Shown: positions 47,090 to 57,664 of the stretch, one piece after another
Numbering within the stretch: position 1 is the stretch's first letter
Layout of the letters: every line of letters starts with the position of its first letter
NCBI GenBank assembly: GCA_009760855.2
Contig: WPIO01000007.1
Span: 3,208,501 to 3,272,500 of the forward strand
Direction of reading: 5' to 3'
From: Cristatella mucedo
Taxonomy: Eukaryota; Bryozoa; Phylactolaemata; Cristatellidae
DNA length: 64,000 nucleotides
Notes under the pieces: model-generated
The model's input: only the letters and a program-made list of their open reading frames with translations
The model's database searches: none
Told to the model about the DNA's origin: nothing
Translations under genes and position numbers: made by a program

Positions 47090-47545
47090 CGCCTCGCAGT
47101 TTTGTCGGCTTTCTTTTCGGAGCAGATTTACTTTCTTCGGTTGCATCGTAGCCTTCCAATCTCAAGTACACGACAAGCGGTCCGCATGCACACCGCCTCG
47201 CGAGGCCAGCGTCTCTGACGAGGCAGCGTCAGCGAATCGAACCTCAACTTCTTTGGAGATCATGCCTTTAGATTCTAGGCTCCCAAAGACTGTAACTCAC
47301 TCCCTAATGACGTCATGACACCAACTAACTCGACGACATTTAAAAAGAAGCTGAAAATGCACCCGTTTCCCACCGCATTGTCTAGGTCTGTATGAATTAC
47401 CTTTTACGTGCTTCTTTGCTGACACCGAGTACGTTGTCACTCGACATGCTTTCATAGGCAGCCTATCTAAAGTGCCTCAAAGGAGATTCGTTTATCTTAG
47501 AATGCTATGCAAATGTCTCATCATTATTACTATTATTATCTCGTG
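47090..47545 (+). mobile_element. LINE-A 3' end
   Basis: Coding-end signature (TTTGGAGATCATGCCTTTAG, GACGTCATGACACC, ATTTAAAAAGAAGCTGAAAA), then 3' UTR (TTTACGTGCTTCTTTGCTGA) and terminal ATTATTACTATTATTAT. Confidence 0.75.
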
Positions 47546-47619
47546 CGAGTCAACGGAGCCTCCTCTTTCGCAACTGCCTGTATGGCCGGACTAAGGTCAA
47601 GGTCACAAGATGAGAATGC

Positions 47620-47880
47620 AATATATCTCCGTCTGTAACTCCACAAACTCACAAAGACTATGTGGGCGTTACGAAGGAGAGTTTTCTATTGCGCATTCGG
47701 TAGCCAGCAGACTTCTTCTCACGAAACAAAGAGAACGTGAGAAGAAGCATAGCAGAGTCAGGAGAGCAGTTGAGTTAGTGAGTAGCATGGAAGAAGCAGC
47801 TCCGGACGGCTGGAAAGGACGTGCCACAGTCAGCAGCAGGTGAGTAGTTATCGTTGCGTGAGAATCGAGGAAGTTAGATC
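47620..47880 (-). mobile_element. LINE-B 3' end
   Basis: Complement of the family terminus: ATATATCTCCGTCTGTAACT, ACAAAGACTATGTGGGCGTT, then GAAGCATAGCAGAGTCAGGA. Confidence 0.8.
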
Positions 47881-48234
47881 CATAGTCTCGGTCCTCGAAT
47901 GCGTTCCCCTGTACGAGTACGGCTAGTAATGTAGGTGGGCGGAAAGTGGAGGCCTCGCCAGAATTCGCTTGCTTCATCTCGCGGGAGCTACGTATCTTTG
48001 GCGTGTGAGCAACAGTGCAAGACTCTGATAGAACTCGATCGAAGTAGCGCGCGCGGCCAATGCGAAAGAGCTCTCAGACATTATCGCAGCATCGAATCGT
48101 CCTGGCTAGCTGCTCGTGCGCTTGAGCGGAGGCCGCAGGCGAGACCTGGCGCCCACCTGGCGCCCACCTGGCAGCACCTGGCGACCTCGGGCCCAGCCAG
48201 CCAGGGCGACGTCGGCGGCGACGTAGGACCGTCG

Positions 48235-48280
48235 CGACGGCCTCCACCACCGCTGCCGTCGCTCCACCACCGCTGCCGTC
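48235..48280. repeat. 20-bp tandem duplication
   Basis: CCACCACCGCTGCCGTCGCT twice in a row, in GC-rich intron 3 DNA; CACCTGGCG words repeat just before (48150-48185). Confidence 0.85.
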
Positions 48281-48392
48281 GCTCCTGACTTCCCGCCGCT
48301 GGGTGGCGCAGTTAAAGCAAGCAGCGTCACTAGCGAGGAGCCGAGGAGCCTCCCGCTAATCTGCTGAGCTCGAGGAAAGCCGGGACGAACCG

Positions 48393-48444
48393 CCCGTAGG
48401 CTTCGCGAGCCGCCGCGGCGGCGGCGGCTCGCGAAGCCTACGGG
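48393..48444. repeat. Perfect GC-rich hairpin, 24-bp arms
   Basis: Arm 48393-48416 (starts CCCGTAGGCTTCGCGAGCCG), loop GGCG, arm 48421-48444 its exact complement. It lies in intron 3, 56 bp downstream of exon 3's donor in the transcript direction. Confidence 0.95.
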
Positions 48445-48499
48445 CTGTCGGCTCCTGTCGTCCCTGTCGAGCCGTTTCGTCGGGACGCGCCTCGCTTAC

Positions 48500-48656
48500 C
48501 CGCTCTGGTGTGGCAAAGGCGAGCGACGCAGTCCGCGGCGAGCGCCTGTATGATGTGACTCTTGGACTCGTGCAGAATGTCGACGATGAGCTGGATGCCG
48601 GCCGCAGACGACAGGGCGGGCTCCTCGTCAGGTACGATTCGCGAGAGCACGACCGC
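48500..48656 (-). CDS. ankar: ANKAR-like exon 3 (armadillo repeat)
   Basis: Acceptor CTGCTGTCGTGACAG|G at 48656 and donor G|GTAAGC after 48500; 157 bases, zero in and one out. It reads AVVLSRIVPDEEPALSSAAG, then IQLIVDILHESKSHIIQALA and ADCVARLCHTRAG. The repeat unit completes one begun in exon 2 (NGAFQ|AVVLSRIVPDEE). Confidence 0.9.
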
Positions 48657-48829
48657 CTGTCACGACAGCAGGGCGAACGTGTGCGCTTTCCGAGCGCGCG
48701 CCACCGACGCCCGCCCACACAGCAGCCGCCGGCGCGTCGCTGCCATCGAGCTCGAATGGCGCTGACAAAGTAGCGCGGAGGAGGGCGTAGTCGGGAGACC
48801 GTTCCGTCGAACTGGGCTGGCGCACTGAT

Positions 48830-48955
48830 TTGGCGAGGAGTAAAGGTCCTCGACTATAACGACCGAGGTCGTGGGCGCAAGCCCTGCGGCATAAATGCCT
48901 GGGGGGATTAAGGTTCTCCTAGGCCGCCATTTGTATGAAATATCCTTTGAGCGAT
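48830..48955 (+). mobile_element. SINE-A copy in ANKAR-like intron 2
   Basis: GACCGAGGTCGTGGGCGCAA, GCCCTGCGGCATAAATG, then GGTTCTCCTAGGCCGCCAT. Confidence 0.65.
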
Positions 48956-49269
48956 GCAGCGACGTGGCTAAACAGCCAGCCCTTCCTTCCTTTCGCCGGG
49001 CGTAAATTGTTAGTGCCGAGCGGGCGGCGCTGATTTAATCGCGGGCGGGCCTATGTTTTACCAACTATCTCCTGTTCGTGCGATTGCCATAGGCTGGACA
49101 TGATGTTACTACCGCTAGTCACGGTCAGTCTAAAGAGGTAGCCGTACTAATCGGAGACTTTAACGAAAAAGAGTAAGCAATTTCTTTCAGAACTAAATCT
49201 ACAGGATATGGAAACCGCTGCCGAACCAACAAAAAATGCAGTAGAAACATTTTGGCTGACAGACCTGTC

Positions 49270-49622
49270 GACCAAGTCCACAGCTCCAGACAATCACGGC
49301 GCTGCATTTAAAAGAAGCCGTCAGTTCGTATGCTCCCGAAGCCTGAAGCGTACTCCCAACTGACGTCACGAACCCCCTGCCTCGATGAGATTCAAGAAGC
49401 TAAAAACGCATCTGCTTCTCACAGCATTTTCTGGGTCCTTGTGACTCGTCCTTTGTGTGCAAATGCGATCTGACACTTTGCAAGAGTCTTCTAACCATAT
49501 TTTCGTGCCGAAGCTGCATGTTACCTTTGACTATAAATGCTAGTTGATACTATGCATGTTGTAGTCGCGCAATATAAGAATGAACTATTAATTGTATTAT
49601 TATTATTATTATTATTATGAAG
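49270..49622 (+). mobile_element. LINE-A 3' end in ANKAR-like intron 2
   Basis: TATGCTCCCGAAGCCTGAAG, CAACTGACGTCACGAACCCC, then GTGACTCGTCCTTTGTGTGC and a (TTA)n tail at 49599-49618. The usual terminal block is lost. Confidence 0.7.
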
Positions 49623-49877
49623 AGTGGGCCACCGTTTATTAGTCTGGGTCATAGTCATGATTAGGAGAATGTCAAGCTTTCGCGAGAGCTTTATCGCACC
49701 CTTGCTCAATATGGTACCTCGTCCATGATGGATGTGTGCTATTGACGTCAAGCTGGCCGGTTACGTTCGTGAGCAAAGAGTCGGCGAGACGTGCGGCACT
49801 ATCGTCAAGCCGAACCTTGTGCGCATTAAATTCGCGCTGACGCGACTTTGAATGATAAGTGCAGCTGGCACCGTCGG

Positions 49878-49953
49878 CTCAGTACTAGGCGAGCGACGCA
49901 GTCCGCGGCGAGCGCCTGTATGATGTGACTCTTGGACTCGTACTCAGTACTAG
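49878..49953. other. 55-bp copy of exon 3 inserted in intron 2
   Basis: 49887-49941 is identical over 55 bases to 48517-48571, which lies inside exon 3. The copy is flanked by a direct repeat CTCAGTACTAG (49878-49888 and 49943-49953), with a further CAGTACTAGG just after. It has no splice sites and is in the same orientation as the exon. Confidence 0.9.
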
Positions 49954-50395
49954 TACAGTACTAGGCAGTGCCGTGGGCGGAGGATCTGGCCGGGAGGAGA
50001 AGCAGCGAGCGACCGAGGCACCCCCCCCCCGGCGCGTGGGCGGCTTCGCAAATCAACAGGCCCGACGAGGCTGAGTCATGGCCATAGCACCACAGGCACC
50101 GGACTCTCGTTTCGGATTCGGTGCGATTTGAGCCCACCGGATACCGCGCCGCTGCCACCGTTGCACCGCCTTTCCATTTCCGACACTCGAGCTGTTTTAC
50201 TGGTTATCGCGCATTATCGTCTTTACTATGAAAGCTGGGCTCTTCTTCTCGCAGCCAGCCATCTGTGACCGAACAAGTTGCTTCCACACCGACGGTCAAC
50301 ATGCGGCCGCCATTTTTTCCGCTCGCTCAGCTTGTGCATGCAGCAGGGAGCGCTCGCTCCGGCGCTCAAAGCGCAGTCAGAGCTTGCTGCCGAGC

Positions 50396-50421
50396 AGCAC
50401 GCCAGAGCGCTCTGGCGTGCT
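50396..50421. repeat. 26-bp perfect palindrome
   Basis: AGCACGCCAGAGC followed by its exact complement, in a GC-rich segment (50320-50560) of intron 2 full of GCGCTC/GAGCGC words. Confidence 0.9.
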
Positions 50422-50558
50422 CGCGGAGCGCACCGACCGGCAGAGCGCTGTTCCGCCTCGCGGCGGCGCCCTGAAGAACGCGAACGAGCAGAATGCGCGA
50501 GCCGTGCCGGCCGAAATGCGTCGCTGCATTCGCCGGCGGAACACGCGCGCGCACAGAC

Positions 50559-50812
50559 CTGGAAGGCGCCGTTGCAGCGGTAGAACTCGTTGTCGGACTG
50601 GAGGAAAGGCACGAAGCATGCGAAGCGCACGCCTCCTTCCGCCGCGATGGCCTGCTGCTGCGCCATGCTGTTGTAGGCGAACGTGGCCAGGGCGGCGCCC
50701 GCCAGCAGCCGCACCTCGTCGTCCTTGGAGTAGAGCAGGCGCAGCACGAGCGCGTAGCCGAACTCAAGGTACTGCGACGGCTGCCACATCTCGCCGACGA
50801 CCTCTTGGTTTC
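50559..50812 (-). CDS. ankar: ANKAR-like exon 2 (armadillo repeats)
   Basis: Acceptor CCGTTCCAG|GA at 50812, donor CAG|GTCTGT after 50559; 254 bases, two in and zero out. It reads NQEVVGEMWQPSQYLEFGYA, then LVLRLLYSKDDEVRLLAGAA, LATFAYNSMAQQQAIAAEGG and ends YRCNGAFQ: one full armadillo repeat and parts of two. The donor is non-consensus at +4 to +6 but is the only one keeping phase with exon 3. Confidence 0.9.
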
Positions 50813-50830
50813 CTGGAACGGTGGCGGAAG

Positions 50831-52754
50831 CAGAGGCGTGGCAAGCGATGGACGGGGGGGGGGACAGATGTCCCCGGGCGCCAAGCTCTAGGGGCCAAAA
50901 ACAAAATTGATTCAAATGGAGCATATTTCTTTTTGAATTTTTCTTGCGAGAATACTAATCTTAGTTTCAAGCAAGTCTTTTTTGTTTTAATGGGCTTGAC
51001 TATTGCTGGCTAAGCTAGTTAAGCATGTGTGCAGACTTGGACCAAGCTGTAGCTCGACACTCTGGTGGCGACACGCGGAGAAGCGGAAACACCAAGGGGG
51101 GCTTCAACCACCGTGTATTAGGCTGGCGCTCGCAGCGCAGCGAGCACACGGCCGCTCCGCCCGAGCTCCAACTGCGAGCTCCCCGTCCGCTCGCCCCATC
51201 CGGCCTCCCACTGGCTGCGTCACGCCTGGGGCGAGCCCGACCTGCTACGCCGTTCCAAGGGCGAGCCAGCGTGCAGTGGCTGAGCACCGACACACTATTA
51301 GTTCACACAAGCCAGGCTTACTTAGCTGGCTGTGCTACGACAATACAGCAGTCATTTTTGGACACCTGACAGGCGTCCAAAAGAGGAAACTGTCTAGAAA
51401 AAATGAGAAAGCAATTTTTTAAACTGTAATAAGCTATTACCGCAGCTTGAACCAGGCAGGAGTTAATGCCGAAAATAAAGATTCCTTTATCCTTGCCTTT
51501 TTTGGAACAAAAGGGAGCTCCTACTCAAGATCAGCTCTGAGTTGGGAGGAAAGTCTTAGCAATCACTGTAAAACCTGTCTGCAATGAGGTGGAGTGCATG
51601 AGTGGAGGCTGTGAAAACCATCAATACTGAACTGAACAGCATGGTAGGCCTTTTGGAGGAACTGTCTGAGAACAAAAGTGAAACACTTGAAAAAGAAGTG
51701 AAGCTCCTACACTGTATTTTGAACTTCAACTTTTCGGCTCTGTTGTCATTTTGATATAGCATCTTAAGGAAGATTGACCCCGTTCAGAAATGACTGCATG
51801 ATCCAAAGATGAACTTAAAAGATGCCTTCTGTGACCTCCACTCCCTTGAGAATGAGTTGTCGAGACTTCGAGGAGACCTGTGTCAGGAATCACTACTAGA
51901 TGCCGAAGGAAATTGTGGGGTGCTGTAGTTGAACGAAGAATTCGCCGAAGGACACCGATGCCTGCAGAACTCTCTCGGGATGTTGGTCTGATTGCAGAGG
52001 AGATTTCAAGAAGGAGATTTCATGATCATGAAGGACAGGATGAAGGACAGGATGAAGGACTATCTCCGACAAGAAATTATAGTTAGGTTTTCAGTGCATG
52101 CATATCTTGATGCAACATTTATTTTCTAGTTGGAAGTTGAAAAACTTTTGAAATCACTTGACCAGAGCAAACTGCGCCAGCAATGTCTGGAACTTTTGGA
52201 GGCTTCTATCGTTCAAACGTTGATGGAACAGAGCTGTACAACGAAATATGTTACTGTAAAATGCTTCTTGTAGCACGTCACGACTCGACACTAAAGACTG
52301 GAGCTCATGTCTTTCCTCGTCAGTTATGGAGAAGATGCATTTCCTAATTTGAGAGTTGCCGTACAAGTTATTCTCACCCTAGCTGTATCCGTGGCCAGTT
52401 GTGAACGTTCCTTAGCAAGCTGAAGATAATCCTGTCATACATGAAAGTATCAATGGGGTAAGATCGACTCTCCGATTTGACCTTGTTAAGCATAAAGAAA
52501 AAACGGTGGACAATACTGACTTTCAAACTGTAGTAGACTAGTTTTGCCATGTTTAAGGCCAGAAAAATTCACTTAAGTTGAAAGCTGTGTTAGCTGCCTT
52601 TAGCTTGTACCTTTAGAAAAGCTGATAAAACTATCACGACTCGATTTGTCTGCTAGCGCGTGTTTTGGCATTTTCTTGCAGCAATTTTTGGCAAGGGGAA
52701 GGATTGCCATTTGTAGCTTTGTCCCGGGCGCCGATAGGTCTCACTGCGCCTCTG
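50831..52754 (+). mobile_element. hAT transposon (TTF-zinc-finger/ZMYM-like type), dead
   Basis: Termini are CAGAGGCG at 50831 and CGCCTCTG ending at 52754, and both ends carry CCCGGGCGCC, as is usual for this hAT group. In shifting plus-strand frames the transposase reads DNTAVIFGHLTGVQKRKL near 51340, KTINTELNSMVGLLEELSEN near 51620, and VAVQVILTLAVSVASCERS near 52370 followed by SKLKIILSYMKV: the hAT C-terminal dimerisation region. Stops and shifts are frequent. No matching 8-bp target duplication is seen. It lies antisense to the host gene and occupies nearly all of ANKAR-like intron 1. Confidence 0.8.
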
Positions 52755-52776
52755 CTCGCTTCCGCGAGCAGAGGCG
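52747..52776. repeat. Hairpin at the hAT right end
   Basis: CGCCTCTGCTCGC, loop TTCC, then GCGAGCAGAGGCG. The left arm includes the hAT terminus, so the genomic flank carries an inverted copy of the transposon end. Confidence 0.9.
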
Positions 52777-52980
52777 GCGACGACGCCATCGCCGCCCTCC
52801 AGTTAGAAAGGGCGCTGACTGACTTTCTACGACGACCGGCGCCAGCAGACGAGCGGCTCGGCGGTGGCGGAGCTCTTTCGTCGCCGGAGCCGCGGCCACC
52901 CGCCGAGGTGGCGGCAGCAATCATTCTCGCTGGTCGTTGCCGCTGGCCGCCGCCGCCACTGCCGCAGGAGCGAGACTCAC

Positions 52981-54607
52981 CGAGTGCCACCGATGCCAGG
53001 GTCAGGGCCGCCTCCACGCGAATCAGCTCGCTCTTGGACAGCGACAGCAGCGCGATGAGGAGCCGAATGCCGCGAGACTGGGCGACTGTGTTCTGATTTC
53101 GGCGGTGCGGCACGAACCCGACGCCGACGCACATGTGCCGCATGCTGCGAACGGCGCTGAGTACGAGGTACTCCTTGTCGCTTTTGAGGATGCGTATGAG
53201 CGGGTGGACGCCGTTGGCGTCGGCGATTGCGCCCTGCCTGTTGCAGGCGCCCTGCGCCAGCACGCCGAGCCCCTCGGAGCCGACGAAGTGCAGCGTCTCG
53301 GACAGCGAGCCGATGAACTCGATGAGCGTCGGTATGCTGAGCACGGCAGCCATGGCGCGACGGTCCTCGTGGTCGTCGCCGGCGAGCGCCCACAGCGCGC
53401 CGGCGGTCGTCTCGAGCACCTCCTGGCTGCCGCTCTTTCGCAGCAGACCCAGCAGCGGCATGACGGCGCCCTCGCCGCGAAGCGCTCGCTGCGCGGCGGC
53501 GTTGCCCTCCACCAGCGCGTGCACGGCGCGAACGGCGCTCAGCTGGATCTCGCGGTGCTTGACGTCGCACAGCATGACGACCAGCTCGAGCGCGCCGCCG
53601 CTGACTATGGCGTCCTGGTTGGCCCGGTGCCGGCGCACCACCTTGCCGACGGCCTGGTTGAGCGCGAGCAGCAGCGGCTGGTGCGTGCAGTCGTGAAAGA
53701 GGGCGCACAGCGAGTCGACGCCGTCGGGAGTGCCGTTGAACTGCGACTGCCGCTCGTCGCTGCCGTCCGTCAGCACACCGATCGCCAGCACGGCGGCGAC
53801 GAGGACGTCACGCCCGGCGGCGGACGCCGGCGCCGACGGCTGGCCGTGAGCTCGAAGCACGGCCACGAGCGCCGGCAGGGCGCCCTGTGCGCATGCCTGG
53901 TCTGCGTACTCGCCGACGTCGCATACGAGTCGCAGCGCCGTGGCCGCCAGCTCGACGACGGTGAGCGAGGAGGCGGCGGCGGCTGGGGTCGAGCGCAGGT
54001 GCTTGACGAAAGCGGCGAGGCCGCCGGCGGCGACCGTCTGCTGCTTCACCTCGGGCCGCTCGGCGACGTTGATGAGGCAGTGCAGCGCCTGGGCGACGGC
54101 AAGGTCGCCTGCGGCGCCCTTGACGACGCCGACGAGCACCGGCACGCCGCCGCCGTCGCACAGCGGCCGCCAGTTGGGGTTCGTCGCGCTGCCGTCGAGC
54201 GGCCGCGTCAGCTCGCGGATACAGGCGCCGGCGCGCTGCGATTCGTCCTCGAGGTCGGAGCGGATGAAGGCGAGCATGCGCCGCCAGACGGGCAGGTCGG
54301 GCGATTCGAGCGAGACGAAGTACTTGATTGCCGCGACGTTGAACGTCAGGCAGGCGAGCTCGACGACGCCGTGGTTCTGCGCGTTGACGGCCGTGACGTT
54401 GGCGCCGAGCTCGACGAGCACCTTGACCGTGTCAATGTTGGACTCCTTGTACTTGACGGCGACGTGCAGCGGCGTCTCGCGCATGCCGTCCTGCGTCTCG
54501 AGCTCGAGCAGCTCGCCCTGCGACCTCATCACCTTCTCCACCGTCTTGGTGTAGCCCATCTTGGTCGCCTGGTGAATGTAGGCCCAGCCGTTCTCGAATG
54601 TGTTCAT
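52981..54607 (-). CDS. ankar: ANKAR-like exon 1 (ankyrin region and armadillo repeats)
   Basis: 542 codons plus one base, from ATG at 54607 to a strong donor G|GTGAGT after 52981. MNTFENGWAYIHQATKMGYT opens an ankyrin region whose clearest unit is RETPLHVAVKYKESN with VKVLVELGANV (about 43-71). From ~145 armadillo units follow (GGGVPVLVGVV, LAVAQALHCLINVA, AAGGLAAFVKHL, ETTAGALWALAGDD, IADANGVHPLIRIL, SRGIRLLIALLSLSKSEL). The frame is open upstream to 54976, but those ~120 residues are Arg/Ser/Ala-rich and look untranslated. An AG lies just before the ATG, so an upstream exon spliced here cannot be excluded. Confidence 0.85.
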
Positions 54608-54990
54608 CCTGCGTTCGCGCGAGGAGCTCTCTTCCGGTCGTTCGCTCTGCTCTGCTCTGCTCTGCTTCGCGGGCGCCGCCTCTCGATCCCGTGGTCGTCG
54701 AATGTGGCTGCTGCTGCTGCGGGGGCGGCGGCGTGCTGCGACGAGCAGAGCAGCGAGCAGCTCGATATCGCGACAGTCGCCGAAGTCGCAGCAGCCGCCG
54801 CAGCGGAATGCTTCGAGCGGCTGCGATTCAACTGTTCGCCGAGCAGCGCCGCCAAGCGGCAGAAGACGGAGACGACCAGGCGCCGAGCGGCGGAAGCTCG
54901 TCGGACGGACTGAGCTCGCGCTGGCGTGCGAGAACTCATCTCCGTAGTCGAAGGATCCAGATGGACTGGAAGGCACTCGGTACCGACCCG
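54608..54990 (-). promoter_or_regulatory. CpG-rich 5' region of the ANKAR-like gene
   Basis: GC/CpG-rich DNA with CTCTG and CTGCTG repeats (54640-54720) ends near 54990. It is the likely 5' UTR and promoter if translation starts at 54607. Confidence 0.4.
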
Positions 54991-55084
54991 GGGCGCTCTG
55001 GGTAAGCGCACCGGAAGTCGATCTACTCGGCGGTCTGCTCGGCCCGATGCTAGCGCTATTTAATGGAGCAACCCAAAGTAACGT

Positions 55085-55205
55085 GATTCCTTTCCTGAGC
55101 CCCCCCGAGACAACTTAATCTCAATCCGGGCGCTTTGCATATGCCGAACGGCTCGAGCCCGCGACCACGATCGCTAAAGGCGAACACCTTACCCCCGGGC
55201 CAAAC
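55085..55205 (-). mobile_element. SINE-A copy
   Basis: Minus strand: GTTTGGCCCGGGGGTAAGGT, GGTCGCGGGCTCGAGCCGTT (box B region), GCAAAGCGCCCGGATTGAGA, AGTTGTCTCGG. Confidence 0.7.
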
Positions 55206-57350
55206 CAGAGAAACCAAAAGCTCATCTAAGTGCACTTGAATCCAAAGGTCCGCGTGAAAGCTGCACGCCGGGAAAGAGTGGATCAGTGGCCGAGTAGATT
55301 GCGAAAAGTCTCGCTAGATACTGCAAATTGGATTATCGGCAGCATTTCTCCGACTGGCAGACGGCTCGCCACGACGCGGTTGAGAGTAGAGAGCTCAGCG
55401 CACATGGATGAAGACTGGGCGGAATCGCGGACTGCGCCACTGCCAGCTGGTTATCCTAAGATCGCACTGGTTTAGGCTATATAGCCAGCTAGAGGCAATG
55501 ATATGCAGGAACGTAGACCACACACTCGGCACGGCGAAACGCAGGATGCAATATGCTGGCTTGCCAAAGTGGCCTCGCTTACTTTGGAGTGGCTAGCTTT
55601 TACCATGTGCTTCCTTGCTTGGTTGTGGCTAGGCACTAGCTAGGAGCGCCAGACTCGCTGTATCTGAAGTAGTCAAAGACTCGCTGTATCCAAAGAAACG
55701 CAAGGCTATAAGGTCACCCTTTCTCCTGCAATGTATAAACAGCGCATTAGCTCGGCCTTGTCTATCCAGGGCCATTACTGCTAACGGCTTAAGTAGGCCA
55801 CCTAGATGCGTCAAACAGAAGTCTTAGATGTGAACCGCCACATGCTCCCTTTGGTGCTTTGGTGAGTAAAACCACAGTCGCTGTTCTAATGCTACTGTCG
55901 GGGATCCCACTGTTGTTTATCTAGACGATCCGGCTGTAATCTTGCCATGCCGTAGAGAGGTCGAAGCACGCTACCCGAAGTGAAATGGCTCTCATGTGAC
56001 CAAGTGAACATGGCCTAAATGCAAAAGCCATGTTCATCGACGACCGGTACCCATGAAAAAACCAGGACGTCGATCACCTTACCGTCTAAGCAATATCACT
56101 CAGCGAACACCACGGACATGGTGGGAAACTCACTCAATAACACAAACTGAAGTGCATGCTACGAGTCACAACAAATGATTCCAGAACGCATTAGCCTCGT
56201 GAATGCTCCGACAGATTATGCTCCAATTATCAGAGAGACTAGACGCGAGGTCATCCTACATGAATTCTACGTTAGTAAACGGTCAAGTCGCGTCGGTGTC
56301 GTCGTGCCATCGTCATATCGGCAGTTCGTCAAGTCCAACAGCGGCTCTCTCATGCTCGTGCATATTGTGACTGGGATAAAATATCATATATCTTTTATAC
56401 AGCACCCTAAGAGAACCAAGTCACTACCCAAGCGATTACAATTCACTGCTATAGAATCGGCCTCATCCTGGTCTGAGAAGCCAACCATTGAAGGAATGAG
56501 TCTACGCTGAAGAGCGCCTTTAGCTGCGAGTGATAATATTACGCGTGGCTTTGTAATTGCTATTGATCCGTACAAGACGACTGGCCCGCCAGTCTTGAAG
56601 TTATCGATCGACTAATAGCTGAGCTTGAAAGTTGCTTGCATCACATGCAGCACTGAAGCGAAAGGCTCCGACTTTTACTTTTAATGACTAGCTCCCGCTC
56701 AATTAATTTTAATGACTAGCTCCCGCTCAATATCCCGCTCCTTAGAAGACCACATCTTGAAAGGAGGCGCATTAGTCAAGACAGAGAGTAACGATCGGGC
56801 AAGTGATAACTATCTAGAAGGCTGGTCACTTATTGCTGCAGCATTTACTGCTGCCCCACGCCCAGAAGAATCGAAGTTGCATTATCGACGAGCCAAAGGC
56901 TGCCCGCTAATGCATGCAACTGAAAGGTCGTGCGAGCGACGCCCGATCTTCATAGGACGCAACCTGTGCAATGAGGATTGCGATTTGACCTCACTCCTTG
57001 ACTTACAGGAAAAGCAGGATGTAAGTATGTTACAATTTAGTTGGATGAGATAAGGCGACAATGAGACGAGCTTGACAGTTATGGGCCGGAAACTGGAAAG
57101 CCTCACTCTCAAAATCGGCTCAGCATGCAGCATTCCCGAAAGCCCCTGTGCGAAGTCGGGTGTCCTGCTCCCAAATAAAGGCAGCTAGATAAACGCACCA
57201 GCTTCAAGGTCTGTTCAGCCAAGTAATACCTTTACTTCAATCATTTGGGGCCTGGGCATATAAAAAGCTGCAAGATACACATTTGCAGGATTCCGCTTTT
57301 CGCTTATCTCGCAATTCATTGAAGGAAGCTTGCCTTTCACAAACGTCACA
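55206..57350. other. Mostly unassigned; LINE-A 3' fragment at 56380-56470
   Basis: 56380-56470 (minus) has a diverged LINE-A 3' block (GCACCCTAAGAGAACCAAGT). Small tandem duplications lie at 55654-55700 (GACTCGCTGTATC) and 56676-56730 (TTTTAATGACTAGCTCCCGC). Otherwise no exon or element is recognised. Confidence 0.45.
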
Positions 57351-57359
57351 AGTGCAGCA

Positions 57360-57475
57360 AATTACTACCACTATTATACTACTATTACATATTATATTAT
57401 ATATTATATATTATATTATTATTATATTATATAATATATTATATATTATATATTATACTACTGTTACACTACGAC
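57360..57475. repeat. ATT/TATA-rich tract
   Basis: Imperfect TATTATA and ACTATT repeats, nearly free of G and C. Confidence 0.9.
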
Positions 57476-57627
57476 TTCCACTATTACTAACACTAGTCCG
57501 TCAAAATATTTTCTTTCCAGCATTTGTGAAGAGCCTGGATTAATTTAAGATATCATGGTGCGTTAAACAAATATGTAATCTGTTTCGTATTATTATTGAC
57601 ATATGTGTACTCTAAATCAGTCAGACT

Positions 57628-57631
<4 letters not shown>

Positions 57632-57664
<33 letters not shown>

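Larger units (their letters stand above)
41134..54607 (-). other. ankar: ANKAR-like gene span (six exons)
   Basis: Ankyrin- and armadillo-repeat protein. Exons are 54607-52981, 50812-50559, 48656-48500, 44725-44578, 44407-44288 and 41446-41134, with junction phases 1/2, 0/0, 1/2, 2/1 and 2/1 that all match. Total 2619 bases, 872 residues. N-terminal ankyrin-type helices (about 5-105), then armadillo repeats (about 145 to 760), then a Ser/Gly/Ala-rich tail. Family memory: vertebrate ANKAR is about 1,400 residues with the same domain order, so this form is shorter or has more 5' exons. The molecular function of ANKAR is poorly defined; ARM/ANK proteins are usually scaffolds. Name confidence is moderate, gene structure high. 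Confidence 0.75.

Noticed and set aside
52937-54913. 658-codon plus-strand open frame opposite ANKAR-like exon 1
   Set aside because: Antisense shadow of a GC-rich coding exon; the minus frame shows armadillo repeats and ends at a proper donor.
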